From: Trachythela sp. YZ-2020
Lineage: Eukaryota > Cnidaria > Anthozoa > Malacalcyonacea > Clavulariidae
Reading direction: 5' to 3'
DNA length: 64,000 nt
NCBI GenBank assembly: GCA_016169945.1
Contig: JADLSH010000367.1
Span: 2,542,001-2,606,000, forward strand
Numbering within the stretch: position 1 is the stretch's first letter; every line of letters starts with the position of its first letter. A program made the position numbers and the translations under genes. This document shows positions 21,943 to 33,900 of this stretch, piece after piece. The notes beneath the pieces were generated by a model, which worked only from the letters and a program-made list of their open reading frames with translations, searched no databases and was not told the DNA's origin.

Positions 21943-24900
21943 TTAACTGTACCAACAACGACTCCGGGCTAAAGCTTCTTTCCATTTCTCATAATTTATT
22001 TCATGTCCATCTCTAAAGTCATAACGCGGCTGAAATATTTTCTCCGAGCAGCGAATAGCTTTAAGTTCATCACGTGATTTCCATACACCTGGAAAACAGA
22101 AGAGTGAAAGTGTTTGTTTGTTTGTTTGTTTGTTTGTTTGTTTGTTTAATAGCTGAAGGAAAAGCATCACATTAAAACATCCACTTTTGTTTTTCCTGCG
22201 GTTCGCGCTAATGAAGGGTTTTTGTTTCGAAATCTAAATTGTAATTAAAACCCAAATTAATCTCCTATGCAGCGATCAAAGTGCAATATGAAACCTTTAA
22301 GCAAATATTACTACAGCGAATATGGATGTGTAACACAAGTTTATGCAGTTTCATTACGAGAAACAGCAATTCGGTGAAAGCAAACAGCACATACATTAAA
22401 ATGCGATTAATAGTAACAATAACATAAAGAGGCGTCATGGTTTTTAATACACCGCTGCGTGGCGGGCACGCGTGGGAGGAGTGGATAATTGTACTCGAGA
22501 AACCGCAACCTACCAATTTACCTTTTTCGTATGAATGAAGATGAAGTCTTTAGCTGTCAAATGATATCTTGCGTGTATCACTGCAAACAAAAATGGCCAA
22601 ATACGATACGATTTGAAATTTCCGGTCGAAAACACATTTTCCACGTCTGTGCCTATGAATATTCTTCAAATTTCCGAACATTTGCCCAAATGGAGGTTGC
22701 CTATGTGGGTAGCATACTAGCATTAGGCATTGTTAGTTCTCTGCAAATTTCCAGTTTCGTAAAATGTTTTAACCAAGAAATTTCGTTGTTAAATTGCGAG
22801 TTAATACCATCTTTAAATTTACCAAGATTTTAAATTTGAATCCGAAATAAGAATCATTTCGATACTCAAACACTAGGTTAGCACTCAATTCCCAATGGTG
22901 AAATTAAAAAAGCAATTTGACCGTCCATTTTAAATCGGATCGCATTTGGCCATTTTTTTATCCCAATGATACAAAAAAGGTATCATTTGACAGCTAAAAG
23001 CCTAATTTTTATTCAGTTTATTGCTATGGAAAAATTAAATTTATATACCTAATACCTAACGCACGAATAACATTCCAATGTTGGATTATCTTTTTTATAC
23101 ACCCTGTATATACATCATACAGTTCCTAGTTAACAGTATCACCAGCAAAATAACAATCATACCGTATATACCTACCTGCAGCTAGACCTGCTAAAAATGC
23201 TGCTCCTAAACATGACATTTCAACTTGAGCTGGTCTTTCAATACTCTGTCCTGTCAGTGTACTCAGTAACTGCATTACAAAGTCGTTCCTACTTACGCCA
23301 CCGTCAGCTCTAGAAAAACAAGAAACATTTGTTAGACTACCAAACGATTCAAATAAATTGAGCGATCAATTGATTGTATCAGAGGTTAATGTTTTTGTGA
23401 TTTGCTTATTGGTTAATTAATTTATTACGTAGTCGAACTGAAGCGACATCCTAAATCTACGTTTTGAGTTAAACAATTAGCTGAAAAATATTATAAAAGA
23501 ACCTGTAACAAGTCATCCAGCTTGTCTGCCTCCTCCGCAGGCTCTTATTTTAGCATTTATCAGTGGCACATATAGATCAGTGTAGCATATATCAGTGGCA
23601 CATATAAATCAGTGGCAATAAATAGAGCGATGCTGAGTTGCATCCTCCGCGAGTCTATACTCAACTAATCAAACTGCCCCCCTGGAATTCAGTCCCCCCC
23701 TGGAATTCACTTCAAGCGACTGGGGACGAGGCAGCCAGCTTGTAGTAAGTCTGCTTGCATGCTTTTAACAACTTGTCATCAAGCTGCGAACAAGCAGTGC
23801 GAACACAACTTAATATTGGCTTGCTGGAACAATATTGCATGTGAAAAGTCTGCTATGGCTTTTATGGCCTTTATATATATGTATACCAATCTTTATTATA
23901 TAACAGAGTATATATGCAAGTCTTACTTTGTTGGTGATATAGTTGGGGGTGAAGTTTAATATGTTGAAATATATCATTTGGACAACTGGCAACTTTAGCA
24001 AGACAATAAATACAACAGACGCATTTTGTGGCATATATTTTGAGCAAGGAAGTGCTCGAACAGTCTAGAGGCTCTAGCGAACCTACGTTTTTACCTAGAG
24101 GAACAGGAGGACTTCTAGATTGCAGAGGGTTGAGCCAGCTCTGGCATGTTGTCCAGTGAGTTGAGACCTGATGGTCTAGAGACCACCATCGGTTATACTG
24201 AGACAGTAAGGGCACTCAAGACCAGACAGAGCATGCAAAAACTGTAGGTTTTTCTAGAGGAACAGGTGGACCTCTAGATAATAGGGGAACAGGCGGACCC
24301 CGTTCAGGTCAGTCAGGTCGTTGAAATTGAGTCCTAGTTGGACTGGTGACCAACTATTGGTGCACTGGGTACTCAACTATGTATGACTGACCCATCGAGT
24401 CTCTAGGTCAGGTCATTAGGTCGCATTTACGACCTGGATGACCTGTAAAATGCACTTCACGTCGTGAAGTGTTGTCCCAAAGGACAGCACTTCCCTGCCA
24501 TTATTTGTTTAATTCAATTCTTCAAATAGATGATCATAGAATAAATTAGAAATAATTACATATAGATGATCCAGGAATAAATTTGGGCATGTAGATTCGA
24601 TCGATTGATCGGTACTCGGCTCTGCCTATGGGGAGGTGGGTGGATTTTTTGTTGTGTACCAAGGTTTGATACGTTGAAAAAAAATTTGAAAAATGTCACT
24701 AGCACTGTTTACACACTGACTGAAATCTTGCGAATGAGCAGCACACGCATAAACTGTACCCAAATGTCTTTAATACAAAGAGGACCATTGTATGCATGAT
24801 GGTGACAGCTATCCTTAGGAGAATTTTTTGATTCGTTAGACCCAAGTTTGCATCAGTTGTTCACATGCTAAGTTGCCAAAGTTAATTTCTTTTGATATTT

Positions 24901-27900
24901 TATAATTAACAGGACACGAGAATAAACGCCTTGTTCTATCAAGGTACTTTCAGTGGACTGTCCAAAAACTCGGTTATAAATTATACAACACTTTTGAATA
25001 TTTACGTCATCATGCAAAGGTAACCAGTTAAGTTCTTTACATAGTTTTGCACTTTTTTCCCTTGTGTCTGCATCCAGAATGACTCGAGCTGCTTGCTTTT
25101 GTAACTTGAATACCCGTTGAAAATTCTCAGATGAACATGTACTCCATATTGTACATCCGTACATCATGATTGGCTTTATCATAGCTTCGTAGTACAATTT
25201 TCTTTCTTCAATCGGAAGATGACGTTTTATTTTATTCAAAACTCCAATTCGTTGTCCCAGTTTTTTGTATATTACATCGACATGTTCATTACAATTCAGT
25301 TCATTATCTATTATATAACAGAGTATATATCCAAGTCTTACTTTATTGATGATATAATTGGTATTTGTGTTTCCTCTTGAACTGTGGTGTAAAGTTGATA
25401 AATCCTACAAAATAGATAAAATATGTCGTATATTAAAAGATCGAATATTACAGACTGAGTCGATGAAACTTTTATATATACAAATACAAAGTGACTTAAA
25501 TTATCACAATTTAAATATACCTGTAAGCAATAGATTCTAAAATGGCTCGAACAATATGAGCTTTGGTTGTTGAGGGTGTAACACCAAACATCGAAGTACA
25601 AGCTTTATTATCATTGATAGGTGCCTGGGGAAATAACATGAAAATATTTAATAAAGAAGAGATATAAAATGAAAAGACGGGTTTGGTTGCCAATATCTAT
25701 ATACAGTGAAACCTGTATTAAGCGGACACCCTCGGGGAATAGGTTAGTGTCCGCTTAAGTTTACAGGATACGCTATGCACGTGTTTCAGGAAATCTACCA
25801 TTACTCGGCGAATTTTAATCCAATTTCTATCAAATTTTCGCCGAATGTAGTCAAATAGATGAAGAATAACATAGTTTCATAAACTATGTGAGAAAGAAAT
25901 AATTTTCCCGAATATTGCTACGAGTTTAAATTTGTGGTACCTTCGCGCCGCGATATACGACGCCGGTTTCACTAAAAACCTGTCAAACTATCACATTTAG
26001 CCTTCTCGGGGATTGTTATAAAAAAGGGTGTTCGCATGTTATTGTTGCTTTAGTTGTTACTTAGCTAAGACATATTCTTTCCCGACTTGTGTTATATTCC
26101 AACTAATGCACAACAAAAGGCTTGTATCTTTGCAACTAAAGGTCTGTAAAACTCGCGCGAACACCCTTTTGTAGCCAAGACATGCACCAAATTTATGAAC
26201 AATCGGTTAAAACGCAAGCTAAACGTTGCCTTCTTAGTGCGTGTATACGACTCAAAATTAATGTGACTGAAAAAATTAATAGTTTTCCCGCCAAATTCCT
26301 ACACAGCATATAGACTTCGAAAAGCGTTTTACATGATAAGTTGTTTAATAGCGTTGTCTCGACGTGACGTCACGAATTCCGACCCCCAAGACTCAGACAA
26401 ACATTGGCAACTCTTAATATAAATTGTATTATGATTGAGAGCTTGCTGTGAGTTATTTTGATAATTTGATAGTTTGTTTAAAGTTTATTTGTGCGGAATC
26501 ATACACACGTTGTACTTTTTGCTTTAGTCGAAGTGCCAGTGTCGATATTTTTGCTTTGGTAGTTGTAATATAGGCTATTTCATCGCTTTAGTATGGACTA
26601 TTCTGTCGCTGCTATAAATAGGTCTACTATCCTATATAGTCTATATTAATATATTGTTGCTTTCGTGTTTATACTAAGTTTGGACGCTTAAAAACCATTT
26701 TTTGTCGATTTAGTGCCCATTATTTTGCTCTTTTGGTGTTTTATATTCGCTTTTATAGTGCCCATTATTTTTAAAATTTACTATTTTGTCGCTGTATTAG
26801 TATCCACTATTTATAGTCTATTTTGTTTACCTTTTAGTTTTAATACTATAAAAGAAGCTAGGGCTAGGATTGTCTACTATTCTATCGACTATATTCTATA
26901 TTTAAAATACGGATTTATTTCAAATGAAAGATTAATTGTCACTTATACGTAAAATAATTTCAAATATAAACTCTTTTCACTGAGGAATCTTCCGTTGATA
27001 AGTAAAACTATTTTGATTTGACAATAAAAAAAGATGTTGAAAAAATATTTCACAAGCCGGTTAACTTATTGATTTAATAGTCTATTTTTAAATACAGTTC
27101 TGTAAAAGAGAGAACCGCCCTTTGGCACTGTGTCTGGTTTAAAAATGAATTCTACAACTAGTGCTTCTCCGATAAATTTAACAACTCTCACTGAAAACGA
27201 CGGCGTTCCCGGCTCATATTTTGAGCATGATCCATCAGATTATACTGTCGATCAACTCAAGCGGTGGTTAAAATGTCGAGGCTTGAAGCAAAGTGGTAAA
27301 CGCCGAAGGCCCTTTACCACTTTGGCCCTTTATCCGTGGGCCTTTTCTCGCCTGGCCAATGAACTGCACAAATATATGTGTTCCTATTTATCATTGATAC
27401 ATCAAAGTTTTTCCGCGAACATGCTGAAACCCAGCGACGAGACTTTTCAATTCCTTGCGACGGTTTTGGAAAAGGTATAAATACCTTTTGCACAGAAGCT
27501 CTCATTTCCTGAAGCGATTTCGGCAATTTTTCTGGATATCTCGAATCACTTGCACACGTTCCCCAGCAACAGTGCTTAGTACTAACCATGTTCTAACTTT
27601 GGTGTAAATTTGAATGAGTTTTAGTGCAGATAAAATAAAAAATATGCCAATGATAGTTCGCTGCTAGTATAATTCTATATTAAATAGTAGTTTGTTTGTC
27701 TGAGTCTCGTGGGGGGTCTTAGCTGAGGGAATCTATTTTTAGCTACGTGAGACAACGCTATTTGAAATTTTTTAAATTTTAGGGAGATGCTCGTCACCAG
27801 CCCCACCCCCCCCCCCCTCGTGAATAAATAGTTGTAAACATGAATTTCAACAAATGAACGGTGTGCGTATATTTCCAAAGATTTTAACTTTAACATGAAT

Positions 27901-30900
27901 AACAAAATGGCAAAATACTTGGTAAGTGAGGATCTTAAAGACGACTGTTTATTTATGAGTAATAAAGTTAAGAAATTATTGTTTGTGTGACTTTGAACCG
28001 ATTGCCGAATATCGTTAATATAGTTACTAAAGCGCAAAAATTGTAAAGATTATGAAAAATTAAGAAACTTTTGTCCGTTTGACACAGGTTTTTTGTGTCT
28101 TTTGGTGCCAATTTAGGTGTCCGCGTCCGCTTAAAGGCCGGGCTCCACTTGCACGTACGTACGCACAATTGCACGTACGTACGTGTTTATACTTTCGTGA
28201 AATGTGATTGGTTAAAAACTTGACGGCCGCACAGAAAGTAGAATACAGTTCTGTCATACATACAAAAAGTTAGCCCCGACGGTCAAGATTAGCGATCATT
28301 TTCGAGTCACAGAGCATGCGCAAAATCGGCCGCGCTGGCCGTACGTGCAAGTGCTCTGTGACCCGAAAATGATCGCTAATCTTGACCGTCGCGGCTAACT
28401 TTTTGTACGTATGACAGTAGAACTGTATTCTACTTTCTGTGCGGCCGTCAGGTTTTTAACCAATCACATTTCACGAAAGTATAAACACGTACGTGCGTGC
28501 AATTGTGCGTACGTACGTGTAAGTGGAGGCCGGCCTTAATAGAGGTTTCATTAATAGGATTTATATGAGATTCAATTTGGGACTTTACAAAGTGTCCCCT
28601 TAATACAGGGTGTCCGCTTTATGCAGAACTGCTTAATACAGGTTTGACTGTACTAACATGATTACCTGTAAACCGTTAAAGGCAGGAACAAAGTAGACTC
28701 CATTGCAGTCTAGGAAGAATATAGTAAATTATTGGAAAATAATGAATAATTCATTAATTAACGATAAAGTTGTTTGTGTCACATGAATACCCTGTTAGTA
28801 GAAATAAAGTTCGATTTCGTCAGAAAAGATTATGAGATTTACATCACTGCTGAATGACTATATGTGATCATGGAAGGCAATTGTGATAACGTTTAGGCTC
28901 AATATTAACAACCTGAATTTTAATACAAACTTAATCTTAATCCTAACTCTAATCCTAACTCTAATCCTAACCCTGACCTCAACCCTGATCCTAACCCTAA
29001 TCCTAACTCTAATCCTAACCCTGACCTCAACCCTGACCCTAATCCTAACGCTAATCCTTAATCCTAATCCTAACGTCAACCCTAATCCTAACCTCAACCC
29101 TGATCCTAATCCTAACGCTAATCCTTAATCCTAATCCTAACGTCAACCCTGATCCTAATCCTAACCTCAACCCTGATCCTAACCCTAACGCTAATCCTTA
29201 ATCCTAACCCTAATCCTAACGTCAACCCTGATCCTAATCCTAATCCTAACCTCAACCCTGATCCTAACCCTAATCCTAACGCTAATCCTTAATCCTAACG
29301 TCAACCCTGATCCTAACCCTAATCCTAACCTCAACCCTTATCCTAATCCTAATCCTAACGTCAACCCTGATCCTAACCCTAATCTCAACCCTGATCCTAA
29401 CGCTAATCCTTAATCCTAATCCTAACTTCAACCCTGATCCTAATCCTAACCTCAACCCTGATCCTAATCCTATTCCTAACGCTAATCCTAATCCTTACCC
29501 TAATCTTAACGTCAACCCTGATCTTATTCCTAACGCTAATCCTTAATCCTAACCCTAATCCTTACGACCTAATTTCGGGATAGTAATATGGAAAGTCACC
29601 CAACGTTCAGCTACCTTTAACAGAGCTTGCAATCTTAGATGTTTCTGCCACGTTGTCTTTCTGGTAAAAACCTGAAATAAGACAATATATGTACATCGTC
29701 ATTATATTGAGATATTGAGTCATTGAGATATTGTCAGTTTTTCGTAATAGAAATACGTGCTCCGAATAAAATACTTGGATTTGTATGATCACCGACTTTT
29801 TAAGGAGCTGTTACGCAAGCAATTTTTCACTTATTATCGGAGAGGCTGATAAAAAAATGCTCTAACTGTGCCAACCTGGTTGTAATTGTGCCAAGAAAAT
29901 CTCAAATAAATGTACTGTTTTAAATATTCTTACCTATTTCACCCGCCCATTCAATAGCACTCCCAGTCCCCGCAGCATTACCCTCGGCCAGATACGTCAC
30001 TTCCGATCCTATTTTCCACGCAACTAGTGGATATAATCCTGAAATTCAAACTACAGTAATTAGAATGTGAAGTAATAATACTAATACAAGTAAAGTGATT
30101 ATTTAGTTGTTGAAGCAAAGTGGCAGCGCAAATTGTGTTAAATACTAAGCCACTCGAAATCTGGCTTCTTCGTCCTTCAGTCAATTCTGCTCTAAACATT
30201 CACGTTTATTTTGTCTTACAGTCGATTTCAACTAACTTTGCGAAATTCAAAAGTTCATAATGAATTCGCAAGCAAGTTTGTAAACAAAGCCTCTGATTGT
30301 GTGCTAGAGAAAAAGCAACCAATCAAATGCTCAGTTTACAAACCGGTTCTGAATTTCATTATCAATCAATCAATCAATAAACTTTATTTAAAGAGGGTTA
30401 AAAATATTGTACATAGCCAATATACCTGGTAAGTCAAAAACTTATCTTCCCCAGGGCCCTCGCTGTTTAAGTTAAAACTACAAGTTAAATACAACATGTA
30501 GCATAGAATAGAATATTATTAGCATTAGAGATGCACTCTCTCTGTTTGAACTTAATGTGTTCCATATCTTTACACTGCTATATCCAAACGTATCCATATA
30601 TATATTTGTTTATGCTTTCCTGGAGGTAAGTACAAGTCGTTTGCAGAACTTGATCTAGTTGTCCTTGCATGGACTTGTCTAACAAACGTAAACATATTTC
30701 TCATATACTCCGGACACAAATGATTAAGACTTTTGTAGACCATAATGGCTTTACGATACTCAATACGATCCACGATGGATCCATTTCAGTGTCAAAAACA
30801 TATCCTTACTAGGATAACGATTATCTGTGATATCTAAAATTACCCGGGCTGCTCTCTTTTGCGTTAAAATGATCTTCTTTACATGAGGTGAACCACCCCA

Positions 30901-33900
30901 AACAATAGAACAATTCAAAGAATAGTTTTCGTGTCTGTAGTGGTAAATATCGTTTTATTCTACGAAGTAAAGCTGTATTCCTATTTATCTTTGAAACAAT
31001 GGTGTTTATATGATCCTCCCAAGACAAATTATGATTTATAGTGACGCCAAGTAATGGTTTTGAAATAACATTTTCCAATGGTATATTATTAAGGATTACA
31101 TTCATATGAACATTTGAACTTCGCAACGAATTTCCGAAGTTCGAAACGAAGTTCGGAACATTAGTGAAAAGTTAGTTGAAATCGACTGTAACGTTTCAAC
31201 CTCGTAACCAGGGCTTTTTGCTTCCGCGGTTGGATGGTCAGCGAAAATAGCCCTGGCTTCGGCTGGTCAGTTCTGCAACCTGATTGGTTAGTCTTCGAGC
31301 AAAAATTATTCGGGCGATAATAATTTATTCCATTTAAATTCAATTAAACAAGGAGCGATTTCAAATTTTTGCATTTTAAAATGATTAAATGAATAAGATT
31401 GTTTGGCGAATCAATGGTGTTTTTTTAGATTTTCCATCTACCGTGCACAAAACTTCTCTAGTAAGATATCTCTTTTTCGGAAATCGGTTTATATGAGAAA
31501 TTGTCTATAAAGGATATTGAAGTCCCAATACGGAGTTAAGATTTTTGATTAAAAAGGGCAGACTAGGGTATCTTTATAGAGATTTTCAAGTATAATTCGA
31601 TGGTGCTTCGGATTTCTCATCTACCGTGCACAAAATTCTGTGCATAGTATACGAAGAAGATTTTGCGTGCCTGAGACTAAGTGCAGGGCCGTCCTCAGAA
31701 AATTTATCAGGGGGGGTGTAAGGTCCTTTCAACCGACTGACTAACGAACTTGTACCGACTACATTGTTGTTAGTCATCAAAAATATTTTTGTCTGTCGAC
31801 TAAAATAGCATTTCTGCCGACTGAAACTCCAAATAGAAATTATCATTCTAAACACCCCAAAATTCAGGGTGTCATGTGACCTGCAAAAAGCCCTGGGTAC
31901 GAGGTTGGTAACGTTTATATGTATATATGCATGTGGGCAAGAGCAAGCAGGTTATACTAAAACTCACCTGCTACTGAGGCATGTGCATATTGGCCAGTAT
32001 TTATATTTATAAAACTTCCCGTTCCCATTGTAAGATTTATATCACCAACATCAAAACAACATTGACCAAACATTGAAGCCTGCTGATCTGCAATCTAAAC
32101 ACAGTTCATCATGAACATGTCAGTGTGACGTCTGAGTAACTCGGCTCTCAGATGAATCAAATCAAATCATATTATAGGGAGCCACCAGTACTTTAAAGTC
32201 ATAAGATAGACACCTCCCTATCACGTCTTAAGCAAACACACTTGCCCACATTCATTACCTCTTCTTACACGGGCATGAATACATACAATAGCCAATGAGA
32301 CTATTCCACCACTGAAGGCTTGCATGCATGAGGTGCTATGGGGAGTTTTCATTGCATATTGTACATATTGAAAAGCACCCTATATAAGCTTGTTTAATGC
32401 ATCACTTTGTGCAATTCAAAAAGGAACTGCCAGTGCTACGTTTACCAATTTAAACATAAGTAACTAATCCTGTGTACATGATTGTTGGCTTACATTCGGG
32501 TAGACTACGTGTCAGACGGTCTACCCGCGGCGGAACAGCGAAGGGTACAGTATATTCGGGAGCATACATTTGGTTAATGACATATAATACATAGTATAGA
32601 CATTTGCAGAATTACTGGAGCGAAGCATTATACACGCATAGCCTAGTCTTCATTCCTTCATTTTTTTTTAATATTACTTAATCCTACATGTTTGAAGTTT
32701 CTGTTTGTTTTCAAAATAATGAAGTCGAGGCTATCCGTACATCGGTACATGTATAATGCTACGCTCCAGTAATTCTGCAAATGGTCAGTACATGCACAAC
32801 ATACCACAGCTGTCACAGGTATTCGTGCTCCAAAAATATCTTCATGAGTTTCACATAATAAACCGCTAAATCAACGAGAATATTAGAGTTGAATAACTAA
32901 TAGTAAATCTATTCTAACTTCCATCTTGCAACGGGTCACGCATCTGGGCTGAAAGCAGGGTTTGTTGATGTACAAACACCTCATTTATAACACCATGCAG
33001 TACAGAATATAGGATTAAAATCTTCAATATATATTCACCATGATATACAATAATTTTTGGCAAGCTGACAAGAATTTTAAACATGCACACGCATTGTAGC
33101 TGGGAGTATCACATATTTCTCCAACTAAGGGACCGTTCATTTTTTATGGGCATGGGGGGACTTGTGGAATTCGAGGGGGGTCACCAAAAAAATAACGACA
33201 TTGCAAGGGGGAGCTACCCAAAAAATTAAAGCACCAAGGGGGGGTTAACCTTAAGAAATTTAGCATTGTTAATTTGTTATACCCTGTTCCCATACTGATC
33301 ATAACTATGTACGAAAGGTAAGCATACTGCATAATTATAACAGTTTAGATATTTTTGTAGGGGGGGTGTTACCAAAAATAAAAGACTACCCAAAGGGTGG
33401 GTCATACAAAAAAATTACATAATGATGAGGGGTCACGGAATTTCGGGTGACCGACTGCAAAATACCACCAGCCACCCCATGCCCATAAAAAATGAACGGT
33501 CTCTAAGTTCTCTTGATTTTTCAGACTTTATCTTATTTATCTCTTAATATGAAAAGGAGAAACTTTGCAGTCCTGAAATCTATTTCCTTTTGAGCATTCT
33601 ATACTACGACGTTTTGCGTCGTTAAGAATTTGTAAAATCTAAACGCAGCTAACTTAAATGCAGGAAATGGCATTCTGGGACTTAATATTCCAAATCCCCC
33701 CCCCCTAGATGTTCGCCCTTCGGCGCTCGTTTGTCCTCTCTACTTTCTTCACATTGGCGACGCCACTGAAGCAGCTATAGTGTCGGGTGACTTTCCATAT
33801 TACTATCCTGAAATTACGTCATTCAATTTTGCAATAAGTTTTTTCGGTGTTTCTTTTACTTTGTACAGTACCTTGTATCGACGACATCAGGCATCATGGA

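Larger units (their letters stand above)
25704..28650. mobile_element. ISL2EU-like DNA transposon remnant in GK5 intron 14
   Basis: Terminal inverted repeats CAGTGAAACCTGTATTAAGC (left) and CAGTCAAACCTGTATTAAGC (complement of right) are followed by further matching GCGGACACC blocks. TA flanks both ends (25702-25703, 28651-28652). Inside, a SAP-domain exon (plus) and a THAP-domain exon (minus) converge. ISL2EU transposons typically carry a THAP-type transposase and a YqaJ-type nuclease gene, so this pairing suggests that superfamily. The DDE and YqaJ domains themselves are not visible. A TTAA-type MITE has inserted at 28135. Confidence 0.6.

Noticed and set aside
28858..29128. Open frames rich in R/V/I or L/T/N
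   Set aside because: They are translations of the telomere-like array.
28911..29575. Possible chromosome end
   Set aside because: Complete GK5 exons flank the array on both sides and the units are degenerate, so it is interstitial.
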